The notes beneath the pieces were generated by a model. The model worked only from the letters and a program-made list of their open reading frames with translations. It ran no database searches and was not told the origin of the DNA. 54,233 nucleotides of DNA from JAJDIA01 sp031555145 (GTDB lineage: Bacteria; Bacteroidota; Bacteroidia; Bacteroidales; Tannerellaceae). Made by a program: the position numbers and the translations under genes. The stretch covers positions 1 to 54,233 of the forward strand of contig JAVBUR010000045.1 of NCBI GenBank assembly GCA_031555145.1, written 5' to 3'. Below, one piece after another: positions 1 to 9,695 of this stretch. Numbering within the stretch: position 1 is the first letter of the stretch; every line of letters starts with the position of its first letter.

Positions 1-79
1 GGCTGAAGGGACTCGAACCCCCACGCCGTGAAGCACCAGATCCTAAGTCTGGCGTGGCTACCAATTACACCACAGCCGC
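1..79 (-). tRNA. tRNA-Leu (anticodon UAG), 3' end cut by window edge
   Basis: Read on the minus strand the segment starts GCGGCTGTGG at position 79, has a D-loop with AATTGGTAG, an anticodon stem CCAGA/TCTGG around loop CTTAGGA (anticodon UAG, reads CUA), a long class II variable arm, and a T-arm GGGGGTTCGAGTCCC. The acceptor stem GCGGCTG should pair with CAGCCGC, but the window begins inside it, so the last few bases are missing. Identity as leucine rests on anticodon and long variable arm. Confidence 0.95.
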
Positions 80-91
80 AGGTTTGCGGGG

Positions 92-122
92 CAAAGATAG
101 CGCTTTTTCAGGGAAAGACAAG
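92..122 (-). promoter_or_regulatory. Promoter of the tRNA-Leu gene
   Basis: On the minus strand TATCTTTG (92-99) matches the Bacteroidetes -7 box TAnnTTTG, and CTTG (119-122) lies 19 nt upstream as a 3-of-4 match to the -33 TTTG. Transcription would begin around position 85, just ahead of the tRNA 5' end at 79. It overlaps the gap after the upstream membrane-protein gene, so the tRNA can be transcribed on its own. Confidence 0.55.
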
Positions 123-129
123 TAAAATG

Positions 130-2637
130 TTATTTTTTCAAATGGGCATATTCTTTCCAGAGGGAATAACCGATAGCAGCAATCAGCAACAGCAGTATCA
201 GGAAGGAACTATAGGCCGACACATTGGCTGCCATAACATAGCCTTCGGGGCGGAATTCGAATACGATTGTATGCTCACCGGCAGGGATACGCATGGCGCG
301 TAGTGTCCAGTCGGCGCGGAAATGAGAAGCGGGCTTACCGTCGATGGTAGCCTTCCATCCCGGCTGATAGTAGATTTCCGAAAAGACAGCCAGTTGCTCG
401 GTGGCAGCTTTGGAAGTATAGGTCAGCTTGTTGGGGCGATAGGTATCGAGCGTAATTGTAGCCAGCGAATCCGGTTGGGGAGAGAATCCCTGGAGGTCGT
501 CGGCAAAACGTTTGTCGACCACAGCCATATGACGTGGGTTAATCGTATCCAAGGCGGCCATCTCTGCATCTGCATTCTCCACGATCTCCACTTCGTCTAC
601 AAACCAGGCATTACCGTCGGCGAAAGGATTCAGGATCGGCGGCATTTCCGGATTATAAATAATGTAACGGGTATTCAGCATGTTCAGTGTAGGGGTAGTA
701 GCCAACGCCCGTATAATATCTTCATAGGTAGCTTGACTTTGGAGAACCTTCACAATCGCCCCATATTCGGAACTCAGCCGGTGAGAGATCAATTCGTCGT
801 AACGACGCAACTTCACCGCATGGTATCCTCCGATGGAATGATGGTAGAAGGAGGTTGTGGTTTCCTGGAAGGGATTATAGAGATTGAACACACGGAACGA
901 CACCGTTTTATCTTTCAAAATCTCCTGGTCGGCAACCGTTTCTTTGTATGTCTGTGTTGGCGTTTCCTTTTTAAAGTTATCCTCGTTCAGGAAACGGCGA
1001 TCCACTGTCCAAAGATCAGCAAGTGTCAGTACAGCTACACCGGCACAAAGCACCAACGCCATTTTCTTCGTATCCTTCATGCGGAAATAGAGGAATACCA
1101 ATCCTGCTGTGCATAAGACAAAGAGCAACGAACGAAGCGCATCAGAAGAGGCCATGGAAGCCCGGTCGACCAATAACGCATTGTACCAAGGTTGCTTGGT
1201 GTATCCGTTCAACACATCATATTCAGACTGGAAGTTGAATAGTGCATTCGGGAACCACCATACGATCAAACATATTCCAGCGGTCAATGCCAGCGCTCCA
1301 ATCAGTCCGGTCTTCAGCTCCTTTTTATCGACTTTTCCGTCCACGATATCCTTCAGTCCCCAGAAAGCGATGATCACCATCACCATACTCGGGATCACAA
1401 GCGCCATCTCTACCGTACGGAACTTGTTATACATCGGCAGGTAATGGAACATAATATCGTTGAACCAATCCAGGTTACGACCCAGTGCCAGGAAAGTAGT
1501 AAACAATGCTCCGGCAAATAGCCACCACTTCAATCGGCTTCGACAGACAAACATCCCCAGCACAAACAGAAAGCAGACCACCGCTCCTACGTATACCGGC
1601 CCTGACGTCCCCATCTTATCCCCCCAATAGGTAGGCGCCATTGCCTCATTACCCACCTGATAGCCTTGGGCTCGCATACTCTTCACGAATTCGGAAGAAC
1701 TGTCCAGTTCCATACCCGTTGCACCACCATACACATTCGGTATCAACAGGGTAAATAACTCCGCTTTACCGTAACTCCACTGGAAAGCATAGTCTTTATC
1801 CAGTCCGGAAGATATCTTCTCACCAGCCGGTGTAGTCGTAGTCAGCTCGGTTGCGCCACGGGTAGAGGTCTTACTCAATTCCCAGTCTTTGTATAAACCC
1901 TGCGCATTCGGCAACACGGCCAACACAGTGGCTGCGAGCATAATAATGGAGACACGTAACCATTCCTGCCATTCCTTCGCCATCAGCTTCATAATCGTAT
2001 AGCCCAGATAGACAAAGAAACAGAGGATCACCAGGTAATAGGTAATCTGCGGATGCCCGTTTGAGAGCGACAAAGCCACCCCTAACAAGAACAGGATTCC
2101 TCCCCAGAGATATTTCCGCTTGAAAAGCAACGCCATCCCCGCCAGTGTCAACGGCATATAAGCCATCACATACGCCTTGACGATATGCCCCACTTCAATG
2201 ATCACAATATTATACGTCGCAAAAGCAAACGCAATCGCCCCACCGACAGCCACCCACCAGTTAGCTCCCATGACGCACATCAGGATATAAAAACTGATCA
2301 AGCCGGCAAGTACCATGGCAGCATCCGTATAGCCAATATCTTTGATAGGCTTTTCTATTACATCATACCGGGGAAGGTTGGGCGCCGGACTACCATACCC
2401 GGACACATACGGCATACCGCCGAACATCGCATCCGACCAGGCACTGAATTCACCGGGTTCAGCCGTCTTGGCATATTCATCCATTTGGCTGCCCCCCATA
2501 CCGACAGCCTTAATATTATCACTTTGAGACAACGTTTTCCCATCAAAGAAAGACGGGGCAAAATAGGCGACTGACAGCGCAATAAATACCGCTATCGCCA
2601 CTACGTGCTTTCCCCATTGCTTCACTAATTCCTGCAT
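130..2637 (-). CDS. YfhO family polytopic membrane protein
   Basis: An 835-residue protein with an N-terminal transmembrane helix, a periplasmic loop (about residues 35-95), a run of hydrophobic helices to about residue 580, a large soluble C-terminal domain and a last helix before the basic end. The pattern and the DNIKAVG region near residue 41 fit the YfhO family (PF09586). Family members are predicted GT-C-like glycosyltransferases that use lipid-linked sugars; B. subtilis YfhO is linked to teichoic-acid glycosylation. It is the last gene of the minus-strand polysaccharide run, 17 bp after a GT2 gene. Its balanced base composition is unlike the AT-rich glycosyltransferases, so it may be the conserved flank and not part of the variable locus. 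Substrate cannot be inferred. Confidence 0.85.
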   Translation of the reverse strand: MQELVKQWGKHVVAIAVFIALSVAYFAPSFFDGKTLSQSDNIKAVGMGGSQMDEYAKTAEPGEFSAWSDAMFGGMPYVSGYGSPAPNLPRYDVIEKPIKDIGYTDAAMVLAGLISFYILMCVMGANWWVAVGGAIAFAFATYNIVIIEVGHIVKAYVMAYMPLTLAGMALLFKRKYLWGGILFLLGVALSLSNGHPQITYYLVILCFFVYLGYTIMKLMAKEWQEWLRVSIIMLAATVLAVLPNAQGLYKDWELSKTSTRGATELTTTTPAGEKISSGLDKDYAFQWSYGKAELFTLLIPNVYGGATGMELDSSSEFVKSMRAQGYQVGNEAMAPTYWGDKMGTSGPVYVGAVVCFLFVLGMFVCRSRLKWWLFAGALFTTFLALGRNLDWFNDIMFHYLPMYNKFRTVEMALVIPSMVMVIIAFWGLKDIVDGKVDKKELKTGLIGALALTAGICLIVWWFPNALFNFQSEYDVLNGYTKQPWYNALLVDRASMASSDALRSLLFVLCTAGLVFLYFRMKDTKKMALVLCAGVAVLTLADLWTVDRRFLNEDNFKKETPTQTYKETVADQEILKDKTVSFRVFNLYNPFQETTTSFYHHSIGGYHAVKLRRYDELISHRLSSEYGAIVKVLQSQATYEDIIRALATTPTLNMLNTRYIIYNPEMPPILNPFADGNAWFVDEVEIVENADAEMAALDTINPRHMAVVDKRFADDLQGFSPQPDSLATITLDTYRPNKLTYTSKAATEQLAVFSEIYYQPGWKATIDGKPASHFRADWTLRAMRIPAGEHTIVFEFRPEGYVMAANVSAYSSFLILLLLIAAIGYSLWKEYAHLKK

Positions 2638-2654
2638 TTGTATATTATTTAATG

Positions 2655-3410
2655 TTATACTCTTCCTTTAAACCATTTGGCATAATAAAAACGAATGGCA
2701 AACCAACCATGCAATAACGCTGTGGTTACTTTACCATAGTGCAAACACATGATCTGGTATCGCTCCTGTAGAGAGGCCTTGCGGTTGGCTTCCGACATCC
2801 CCGCTTCCAGGAAGTTAGCCAACGTCATTCGCGTATTGGTAATCCGCCGACTCTTCTTCAAACAGTCAATACACCAGGCATAGTCTGCCGAAAAACGGTA
2901 TTGCAGATCATATTCGGGAGCAATTGCCCGCCGGGCAATAAACGACTGATGACACACCAACATCCCCATCCGGAAACTCTTCCAGGTCAGTTTCTCCGGC
3001 GCTTTCAACCGGCGCATCGCCACTTGTTTTCCGCTCTTATCCGTAATAGCCGTCTCCCCATAAATCACATCAGGCAATACTTTCTTTTTCTGGATAATTG
3101 CTGCCATCTGTTGAATAGTATCCATTGAAAAGAGCGTATCCCCTGCATTGATAAACCAAACATACTCACCTGTCGCTTTCCGAAGCCCTTTATTCATGGC
3201 GTCGTACAGTCCATTATCCGGCTCACTGACCCAGTAAGCCAGCCCAGATTCGTATTGCTTAATAATATCTACTGTCCCATCCGTCGATCCCCCATCAACA
3301 ATAATATACTCAATGTGAGGATATGACTGGCTGAGGATACTCAGGACAGTACGCTCCAACCATTGTGCGGCGTTATAGGTGACGGTGATGATGGAGAAGA
3401 TGGGGGACAT
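2655..3410 (-). CDS. GT2 family glycosyltransferase (WcaA-like)
   Basis: A 251-residue GT-A fold enzyme. The N-terminal strand FSIITVTYNA, the nucleotide-binding VDGGSTDGT (about residues 38-46), EPDNGLYDAMNKG and the INAGD element at the DXD position are standard GT2 (PF00535) features. The start is taken at the ATG whose A is shared with the stop of the upstream gene (TAATG at 3408-3412), which suggests translational coupling; a start three codons earlier is possible. There are no membrane segments, so it should act at the cytoplasmic face on the lipid-linked repeat unit. Donor and acceptor are unknown. Confidence 0.88.
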   Translation of the reverse strand: MSPIFSIITVTYNAAQWLERTVLSILSQSYPHIEYIIVDGGSTDGTVDIIKQYESGLAYWVSEPDNGLYDAMNKGLRKATGEYVWFINAGDTLFSMDTIQQMAAIIQKKKVLPDVIYGETAITDKSGKQVAMRRLKAPEKLTWKSFRMGMLVCHQSFIARRAIAPEYDLQYRFSADYAWCIDCLKKSRRITNTRMTLANFLEAGMSEANRKASLQERYQIMCLHYGKVTTALLHGWFAIRFYYAKWFKGRV

Positions 3411-4510
3411 TATTTCCAATTATTCAAATGATCGTCCTTTACACATTTCTGATATACAAGAACGGTTTGTTTTACCATTTCATCAATAGAGAACATCTTT
3501 AGCCTATTGGCGCCGGAAAGTTTCATATTATTTGTATAGTCACTGTCAAAAAGAACCTTGGACACTGCTTGTAAAATCGATTGCTTGTCTAAAGGATCGA
3601 AATAGCAACCTGCATCTCCGGCAACTTCCGGAAAACAACTTGTATTACTTAGACAGACGGGACAACCATGAGAGAATGCTTCTAAAATAGGAATGCCAAA
3701 TCCTTCGTATGTAGATGGATACACAAATACTTTAGCGTATTTATATAGCGACCCTAATTCTTCATCCGTTGCACTTATTTGTATCATTTGCGATCTAATA
3801 CCCCAAGAGTCAAACAAAGACAGTTCTTCCTTGGCAAAAGGTTTCCCCGTACAAACAATTTTAATATCTGGATTCTCTTTTAGCAATGGGATAAGTGCTT
3901 CTGCAAAAGTCTGAAAATTCTTATACCCTTTTCGTTCGCCTACATACAGAATGTAGTTGTCGAACAACCGCCTTCCAGGTTTGACAGTTGATTTGTAACC
4001 ATGGTAAATAACTGAGATTTTACTCTCATCTATTCCATACAATGCTACCAAATCCTTTTTTGTATTCTGACTGACAGCTATGATATGAGAAGCCCTTTCT
4101 GCCAGCAGACGTTTGTATGTACTCGTATTATCATACGATAGAAAAGTTTCCGGGAATTTTTCATGAATCATATCATGAATAGTTATGACTAATGGTTTCC
4201 TAAGACCCTTCAGATAGTAGCCGTTGTAGTATGTAGGATGAAAGACATCAAAATTATTTACTTTTATGCACTTATCTACTAACTTATTATTGTAATAACA
4301 GTAAATCTGCCTTCTTATGCGAAAAGGGATGATATCTGTAAGCTGCTTAATTGTCGGATTAAGCGTCTTGGCATAGTAGTTTTCAGAAAATCTTAAGGGG
4401 AATAGATAGGTATATGTTTCAGGGAGATTCGCCATTAACTCGGAGAAATATCGTGTAATCCCTCCGAATTTCTGCATGGAAAACATATAATGGTCATATA
4501 ATATTTGCAT
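3410..4510 (-). CDS. GT4 family glycosyltransferase
   Basis: A 366-residue GT-B enzyme. The C-terminal half carries the GT4 signature: YVGERKGYKN near residue 190, and VYPSTYEGFGIPILEAFSHGCPV near 262-284 with the E-x7-E pair that holds the nucleotide sugar. The N-terminal acceptor domain begins MQILYDHYMFSMQKFGGITR, typical of mannosyl/rhamnosyl-type GT4 enzymes in capsule loci. Its stop overlaps the next start by one base (TAATG), and 12 bp separate it from the gene upstream, so it is part of the same operon. The AT-rich codon use matches the block up to 12.6 kb. Sugar specificity cannot be read from the sequence. Confidence 0.9.
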   Translation of the reverse strand: MQILYDHYMFSMQKFGGITRYFSELMANLPETYTYLFPLRFSENYYAKTLNPTIKQLTDIIPFRIRRQIYCYYNNKLVDKCIKVNNFDVFHPTYYNGYYLKGLRKPLVITIHDMIHEKFPETFLSYDNTSTYKRLLAERASHIIAVSQNTKKDLVALYGIDESKISVIYHGYKSTVKPGRRLFDNYILYVGERKGYKNFQTFAEALIPLLKENPDIKIVCTGKPFAKEELSLFDSWGIRSQMIQISATDEELGSLYKYAKVFVYPSTYEGFGIPILEAFSHGCPVCLSNTSCFPEVAGDAGCYFDPLDKQSILQAVSKVLFDSDYTNNMKLSGANRLKMFSIDEMVKQTVLVYQKCVKDDHLNNWK

Positions 4511-4522
4511 ACAATTATTAAA

Positions 4523-5305
4523 CTACTCTTTTTTCAAAAAATTTTTCCTCCAATAATGGAACATTCCCCAAAGACGATAATTTCCACATAATGAACGATA
4601 ATATTTTCGGATAACCGATTCAGAGTCTCTTTTTTGCTTTAGACCATCAATCCACGCCTGTTCTCCTAAATGTATCGCACAAGTATCCATATCTACCATT
4701 CCCCATAAAGAAGCAAATACTTTTGGAGGATAAATAACAATATTATCTTTCAAGTATTGTGGAGAGAGAGAATGTAGATCATACTTAAATCCATAATATT
4801 CATGAGCATAGTGAGCCAGCACATCCACTACAATATCAAGATTATTCATATCAAAAATTTTATGCGAATAATGATCGAGGCACTTTCTTATCCACAAATT
4901 ACCGGCTTCAGAAGCAATCATTGCTCCATTAACAGCATAGCCCCAGTATGGGTTTTTAGAGTTTCTCCAAGGGATCATAGCTGGAATATATTCTATAGAA
5001 CTAAATGCTGAATGATTAAGAAATTTATCAAATCGTTCAAAAACCATTACGTCTGAATCAAGATATATACCTCCTTCTGTATACAAGGCATATAGACGAA
5101 TATAGTCAGCGGCAAAAGCCCATTTACGTTTTTCACATGCTTGCTCAACAAATGGAATACTATGGATATCAAATCGCTTCATATCCCAACAAATGATTTC
5201 GTAATCAGGCATAATTTTCTTCCAAGAATTTATGCACTCTTGCAAATTATGAGGAAGAGGATCTCCGCTTAACCAGCACCAATGAATTTTTTTAGGGATG
5301 GACAT
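4523..5305 (-). CDS. GT32-type glycosyltransferase (DXD sugar-binding region)
   Basis: A 260-residue protein starting MSIPKKIHWCWLSGDPLP, the usual opening of the Gly_transf_sug family (PF04488, GT32). The acidic metal/nucleotide-sugar motif is in GIYLDSDVMVFERFD near residues 77-91, preceded by AADYIRLYALYTEGG. These enzymes add hexoses, often Gal or Man, to surface glycans. The gene lies 12 bp downstream of the preceding stop region and 15 bp from its upstream neighbour on the same strand. It has no signal peptide or membrane helix and should act in the cytoplasm. Confidence 0.88.
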   Translation of the reverse strand: MSIPKKIHWCWLSGDPLPHNLQECINSWKKIMPDYEIICWDMKRFDIHSIPFVEQACEKRKWAFAADYIRLYALYTEGGIYLDSDVMVFERFDKFLNHSAFSSIEYIPAMIPWRNSKNPYWGYAVNGAMIASEAGNLWIRKCLDHYSHKIFDMNNLDIVVDVLAHYAHEYYGFKYDLHSLSPQYLKDNIVIYPPKVFASLWGMVDMDTCAIHLGEQAWIDGLKQKRDSESVIRKYYRSLCGNYRLWGMFHYWRKNFLKKE

Positions 5306-5320
5306 ACTTATATTATTATT

Positions 5321-6238
5321 TTAGTAATTGTGGAGTAGGTATCTGGCCAGTCTTATCCATGAAAAAAAAATAGAAGACAGTGTAGCCTTGTAAAGCTTCT
5401 TATTTTCGATAATATATTTAGGATGCTTAATAGGAAAAGAAATAGGTTTTGATCGTATATAATATTTCATATCATTTTTAGATGCTGTATGTGTCGCATC
5501 TGGATTGTTCAATCCAATATTTGTAACAAGATTAACAGATGGATAGATTGAAAGTTGATTTTGAACACGTAATGTGAACAAATATTGCAAATCCCAAACA
5601 CTTTTTCCATATTTGTCAGATAAGGAATCAGAAATATATGATGAAAAATACACTTTCTCAGGAAAGCTCTTAAATAAGGAATTCCTCATGGCCACATCTT
5701 TCTCTGATTCTTCCCAGTATGAGAAATTAAGATCAAAATTCTTCCATACTCTTCGCCAAGTTGCCCATCCCCAAGTATGTGATATAGAAGAAAAATCATA
5801 GCTAAGGCTACTTTTAATATATCCTGGTAAAAAGCAATTACCACTTATATTACCTATTCGTTCATCATCCATATACTTGAAAAGTAACTCTTCACAATAA
5901 AAGAAAAAAGATATATCTGGCAAACAGTCATCTTCTAGTATTATACCAGACTCTTCCTGTTCAAAAAACCAGGTAATAGCAGAACTGACAGCTATTTTAC
6001 ATCCAAGATTTTCTTTACGATAAAGAGTCTTTAGTTCGCAATCCCAGTCAATACTATTTATAATTGCTCGCGTTTGGTTACATTTTTCTACTTCTTCCCT
6101 TTTATGTTGGCGAGGGCCATCAGCAGCCACATACAACCTAGGGGGTTTTATTTGTCTAATACGTTCAAAAACCTGCATAGTCGTATCAGGACGATTAAAA
6201 ATAAGAAAAAGTACTGGTGTTTGAATTGTGGTTGACAT
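5321..6238 (-). CDS. GT-A type glycosyltransferase, capsule locus
   Basis: A 305-residue protein that opens TPVLFLIFNRPDTTMQVFERI, followed by YVAADGPR (about 36-43) and GIILEDDCLPD (about 97-107), where EDD stands in the DXD position. This is the nucleotide-diphospho-sugar transferase family, often annotated as GT2-like or HlpA-like, that appears in Bacteroidales polysaccharide loci. The conserved SISHTWGWATWRRVW block (about 141-155) is also typical. It is co-directional with its neighbours, with short gaps. The region is very AT-rich. Acceptor and donor are unknown. Confidence 0.8.
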   Translation of the reverse strand: MSTTIQTPVLFLIFNRPDTTMQVFERIRQIKPPRLYVAADGPRQHKREEVEKCNQTRAIINSIDWDCELKTLYRKENLGCKIAVSSAITWFFEQEESGIILEDDCLPDISFFFYCEELLFKYMDDERIGNISGNCFLPGYIKSSLSYDFSSISHTWGWATWRRVWKNFDLNFSYWEESEKDVAMRNSLFKSFPEKVYFSSYISDSLSDKYGKSVWDLQYLFTLRVQNQLSIYPSVNLVTNIGLNNPDATHTASKNDMKYYIRSKPISFPIKHPKYIIENKKLYKATLSSIFFSWIRLARYLLHNY

Positions 6239-6313
6239 ATATTATAAAATACAATGTTAATTATATAGATAAATTAATATTTTGTTCAATGATAGAAATT
6301 ATCAGTATCCATT

Positions 6314-7453
6314 TTACTTTAAATAATTAAAATTATTTAGAACCATTAAAAAAGAATACTTCAAATTTGTATATGAATTATATTTCAAATATTCTTCAGA
6401 AAGTGGAGAAAATAGAGTTTTATCTCTTGTCAAGCTCTTAATACCAATAGCGCATTCTTGTGGAGAATGCTGATCTATAGAAATTCCCAGGTGATATTTG
6501 TCCATACATTCTTCCATATATGATCCCTTACTTACTATTATAGGCTTCTTGAACAAGGCTGACTTCGCGAACATATTACTACTTTGTTGGAAGTTCACAT
6601 AAGCAGCAAATATAACATTACTGATACAAAATAAAGCATTAAAATCTGATTCAGAAGGAATTGAATTGTTATAAAACATACAGTTCTCTTTCCTTGAAAA
6701 ATTATCCAGCATACATTTCTCTTCATCAGATCCCAAATATGACTGCCCCGCAATGAGAAAAAAATAGATATCATTATCCATCAACTCTACAGTTTGAATA
6801 AACGTACGTATCCCTTTACGAGAAGATATTGCACCTAACAAAGATACTATTTTCCTTCCTCTTGACTTTTTCTTAATAAGAGTGATCAAAGTCGATTGTA
6901 GGTTTGGCTCAGCTTCGTCACTAAAATCAGGAAAGTGGAGTATATTAGGCTGGAACTTCATCAGTTGACTAAAGCAAAATTCATCTAAAACTCCAATTGA
7001 TCGACAAAATTTAGAACGTAACATATTTCTTCTGTCAAATGAAAAAAATACTTTTCGATCTCTTGGAGCAAGTAGTAATCCAGAAAATTGAAAGGGAAAA
7101 ATTACCTCGAAGAATTTCTTAGTGATAAATTCATGTTGATAATCATCCACACAACAGAAAAAAACGTTCGCATTGCGAGGAATACTTACTCTTAATTTAA
7201 GGATATTGTAGGAGATAATGAGAAAGTTAAAACAAACCATGATTTTCTTCCATATACTATTTTGAGGTAGTATATAGGACGGTTTATATGAAATAGTCTT
7301 ATACATTACCCCTTCTATTTTTCTCACCCCTGATAGAGAATATACAGTAATATGGCAATCTAAATTTAAAAGAGCATTTATGAAATAGTCTAAATAAACT
7401 AGATGATGACCGGAAAGATTCGGTTCAATTAAAGTAATATTCTTCGTTTCCAT
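6314..7453 (-). CDS. GT-B type glycosyltransferase (GT4-like)
   Basis: A 379-residue protein with an N-terminal IEPNLSGHHLVYLDYFINAL, the GHH..Y acceptor-domain start seen in several GT4 relatives, and a C-terminal Rossmann domain with SLLGAISSRKGIRTFIQ (about 202-218) and FLIAGQSYLGSDEE (about 232-245). The ordinary GT4 EGFG segment is weak; the corresponding stretch reads FAAYVNFQQSSNMFAKSALFKKPIIVS, so this is a divergent member. It lies in the AT-rich part of the operon, with 75 bp to the downstream gene and 41 bp to the upstream one. Function beyond sugar transfer is not inferable. Confidence 0.75.
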   Translation of the reverse strand: METKNITLIEPNLSGHHLVYLDYFINALLNLDCHITVYSLSGVRKIEGVMYKTISYKPSYILPQNSIWKKIMVCFNFLIISYNILKLRVSIPRNANVFFCCVDDYQHEFITKKFFEVIFPFQFSGLLLAPRDRKVFFSFDRRNMLRSKFCRSIGVLDEFCFSQLMKFQPNILHFPDFSDEAEPNLQSTLITLIKKKSRGRKIVSLLGAISSRKGIRTFIQTVELMDNDIYFFLIAGQSYLGSDEEKCMLDNFSRKENCMFYNNSIPSESDFNALFCISNVIFAAYVNFQQSSNMFAKSALFKKPIIVSKGSYMEECMDKYHLGISIDQHSPQECAIGIKSLTRDKTLFSPLSEEYLKYNSYTNLKYSFLMVLNNFNYLK

Positions 7454-7494
7454 TTCTTAGTTAATACACAAAAATAAATAATTAATTGTAAGAC

Positions 7495-8214
7495 CTACAG
7501 ATATACATGAAATGTTTTCGAAATTTTGTATATAACATATCTCAAAAAAACGACTATATATTGTCGAAATGAAGGTTTCCTATATACCGTCCCCATTGAA
7601 GCTGAAGACCCTTCAATATATATTGGTTGACAAAAAGGCCCATATTCAAAACCGCTATTTCTCCATTGCTTTACGGATTTTGCAAGAATATGTTCAAAAT
7701 AGATATTATGTGAATCATCTATATTTTCTAATTCAGGAATCAGATATTTTTCATAAAACATTTTATCACCACAAAAAAACTGCGATTGGATATAATCAAA
7801 ATGCCCATTAGAATCAATGAAAACATCATTTTCACAAGTACCCCTAAGAAGATATAAAATATTTCTGATTATTAATCGCCCAGTTATTTTTACTATATAA
7901 TCAGAATTTTTAATAAATGAAGAATTTTCAAAAGCATATTTCAGAATCAAACCTTCACCAAATCCTTTTCCTTTTGATTTATCGTATTGGTCACCATCAA
8001 AACTCAAAAATTCAATTCTTTCATAGGCCAAAAATTCCTTGAATACTTTATTCAAATTTGTGTTTGTATTTTCAACAAAAACTATATTAAAGTTCGATTT
8101 TTTCAAATAAAAATCTAATGCAGACTTATAATGCATTAAGCGTTCTTCAGGATCTACTATTTTCAAATCAGAGATCCCTATAGGGTTAATACACGCTGTT
8201 AACAATAAAATCAT
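7495..8214 (-). CDS. Putative glycosyltransferase of unrecognised family
   Basis: A 239-residue protein that I do not place in a named family. It begins MILLLTACINPIG, then has RLMHYKSALDFYLKK, IVFVENTN, a glycine-rich GKGFGEGLILKYAF (about 82-95) and KITGRLIIRNI (about 108-118). The order of a small hydrophobic strand, a VEN motif, GKGxGE and KITGR resembles GT-A enzymes in which the acidic and lysine residues bind the nucleotide sugar, but that is inference. The opening hydrophobic stretch looks like a beta strand of the fold and not a lipoprotein signal, although TAC could be misread as a lipobox. Neighbours are a GT4-like enzyme and the Wzx flippase. Confidence 0.6.
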   Translation of the reverse strand: MILLLTACINPIGISDLKIVDPEERLMHYKSALDFYLKKSNFNIVFVENTNTNLNKVFKEFLAYERIEFLSFDGDQYDKSKGKGFGEGLILKYAFENSSFIKNSDYIVKITGRLIIRNILYLLRGTCENDVFIDSNGHFDYIQSQFFCGDKMFYEKYLIPELENIDDSHNIYFEHILAKSVKQWRNSGFEYGPFCQPIYIEGSSASMGTVYRKPSFRQYIVVFLRYVIYKISKTFHVYL

Positions 8215-8231
8215 ATCATGTACATTTATTT

Positions 8232-9695
8232 TTACAAATAATTATTCATAGACTGTCTTTTCAAAATAAATCCAATAGATTCTTTTAATATCTTAGAACC
8301 AAAAATTCGGAGCAAAATTATATAGAAAAATGCAGATAAAATTATTTTAAATATAAAATTTACCCAAACATTATCACTATTTACAATAGACAAGCATCCC
8401 CATGCAATAAGAAAACTTATCAATGTTATACCTAAATAAGGGGATATATCACGTAGGACATTAGCAAATTTTATTTGCACATATTTGTGTGCATAATATT
8501 GCCAGATAATAATACCAACAAAATAAGAAGCAATATAAGCTAAAACCATTCCTTTAATGCCCAATCTATATGTTAGGATAACGGAACAGAGCTGAGAAAT
8601 ACCCGTAATAATAATCACATTCATATATATATTTGACTTTCCACGAGAAAGCAATAATAAAGAATACAATAAATAAAGAAAAACGAATGCTCCCCATATG
8701 CAAAACAACTGCAGAAAAATAAGTGAAGGCAACCATTTTTCTCCAATTGTAATCAAAATGAATTCTCTCCCGACAAAAGACAATCCTAACATCAATGGGA
8801 AAGAAATAAAAGCTCCAAAACGCAATAATTTGTGAAAGACATGTCGCTGTCGATCTAATGAATCACCAGATTCAACCAATACAGGCTGAGCAACACTATT
8901 AATCATCCCTCCAATCAACTGATATCCTGAGACCATCCACTTTTGTCCTTGTGAATAATACCCTAATTGTGTTGCATTATAAAATTTACCAATCAAAATA
9001 GAGAATATATTATTACTAATTTGTTGGAAAATATTTGTCAAAAATATTTTTATACTAAAAGAAAATAAACCCTTTAGTGGAGTAAAATCGAAATCAAAAG
9101 TAGGTTTCCATGGAGAAATCACAAATCTCAAAATAGCACCTCCAACAATATAAGTAAAACTTTGTAAAGCAAGTGCCCAATATGCAAAACCTTTTGACGC
9201 TAAGAAAACCCCAACTAAACCAGATAGAATCATTGCTGTTATATCAATCTGAGCTTGTTGTTTTACCTTCAATTCTTTAAATAGAACTGTTTGGGGCACA
9301 GAAGCCATCCCTGAAAAAAAGAAACAAAGAAAAATAACTCTAGATAATGTCGTTAATTCTGAGCGTTGAAAAAAATGAGCTATTAGAGGAGCAGATAGAA
9401 ACAAAACAATATAACAGATTAGCCCAACAATCACACTAAACCAGAATACAGCATTATAATCTTTATGTGTAGCATCCCGCTTATTAGTTAGAGCGACAGT
9501 AAATCCACTAGTAGCTATCGCCCCTGCAATTCCAGAAAAGATAGCCAGCATACCAACAAGTCCATAGTCATCCGCATTAAGAACCCTCGCTAAATATATT
9601 CCAAATGCCATTACCAATATTTGCTGGATACCATTACTTAGACCTCCCCAAAAGAGGCCTTTTGCTGTTTTTTCTTTTAAGGTTGTTTCTCCCAT
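8232..9695 (-). CDS. wzx: Wzx-type flippase (MOP superfamily polysaccharide exporter)
   Basis: A 487-residue protein with about 14 hydrophobic segments. The start MGETTLKEKTAKGLFWGGLSNG, then ARVLNADDYGLVGMLAIFSGI, is characteristic of the polysaccharide biosynthesis/MOP exporter family (PF13440/PF01943). It would flip the undecaprenyl-linked repeat unit to the periplasmic side. I chose the ATG at 9695 because its A is the last base of the upstream stop (TAATG), as also seen at 3408-3412; an ATG five codons earlier is possible. It is the only exporter seen, which marks the locus as Wzx-dependent although no Wzy is recognisable here. Confidence 0.9.
   Translation of the reverse strand: MGETTLKEKTAKGLFWGGLSNGIQQILVMAFGIYLARVLNADDYGLVGMLAIFSGIAGAIATSGFTVALTNKRDATHKDYNAVFWFSVIVGLICYIVLFLSAPLIAHFFQRSELTTLSRVIFLCFFFSGMASVPQTVLFKELKVKQQAQIDITAMILSGLVGVFLASKGFAYWALALQSFTYIVGGAILRFVISPWKPTFDFDFTPLKGLFSFSIKIFLTNIFQQISNNIFSILIGKFYNATQLGYYSQGQKWMVSGYQLIGGMINSVAQPVLVESGDSLDRQRHVFHKLLRFGAFISFPLMLGLSFVGREFILITIGEKWLPSLIFLQLFCIWGAFVFLYLLYSLLLLSRGKSNIYMNVIIITGISQLCSVILTYRLGIKGMVLAYIASYFVGIIIWQYYAHKYVQIKFANVLRDISPYLGITLISFLIAWGCLSIVNSDNVWVNFIFKIILSAFFYIILLRIFGSKILKESIGFILKRQSMNNYL

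Noticed and set aside
322..1116. 264-codon plus-strand open frame inside the YfhO gene
   Set aside because: It is antisense to a well-supported membrane-protein gene, and its translation resembles no protein family.
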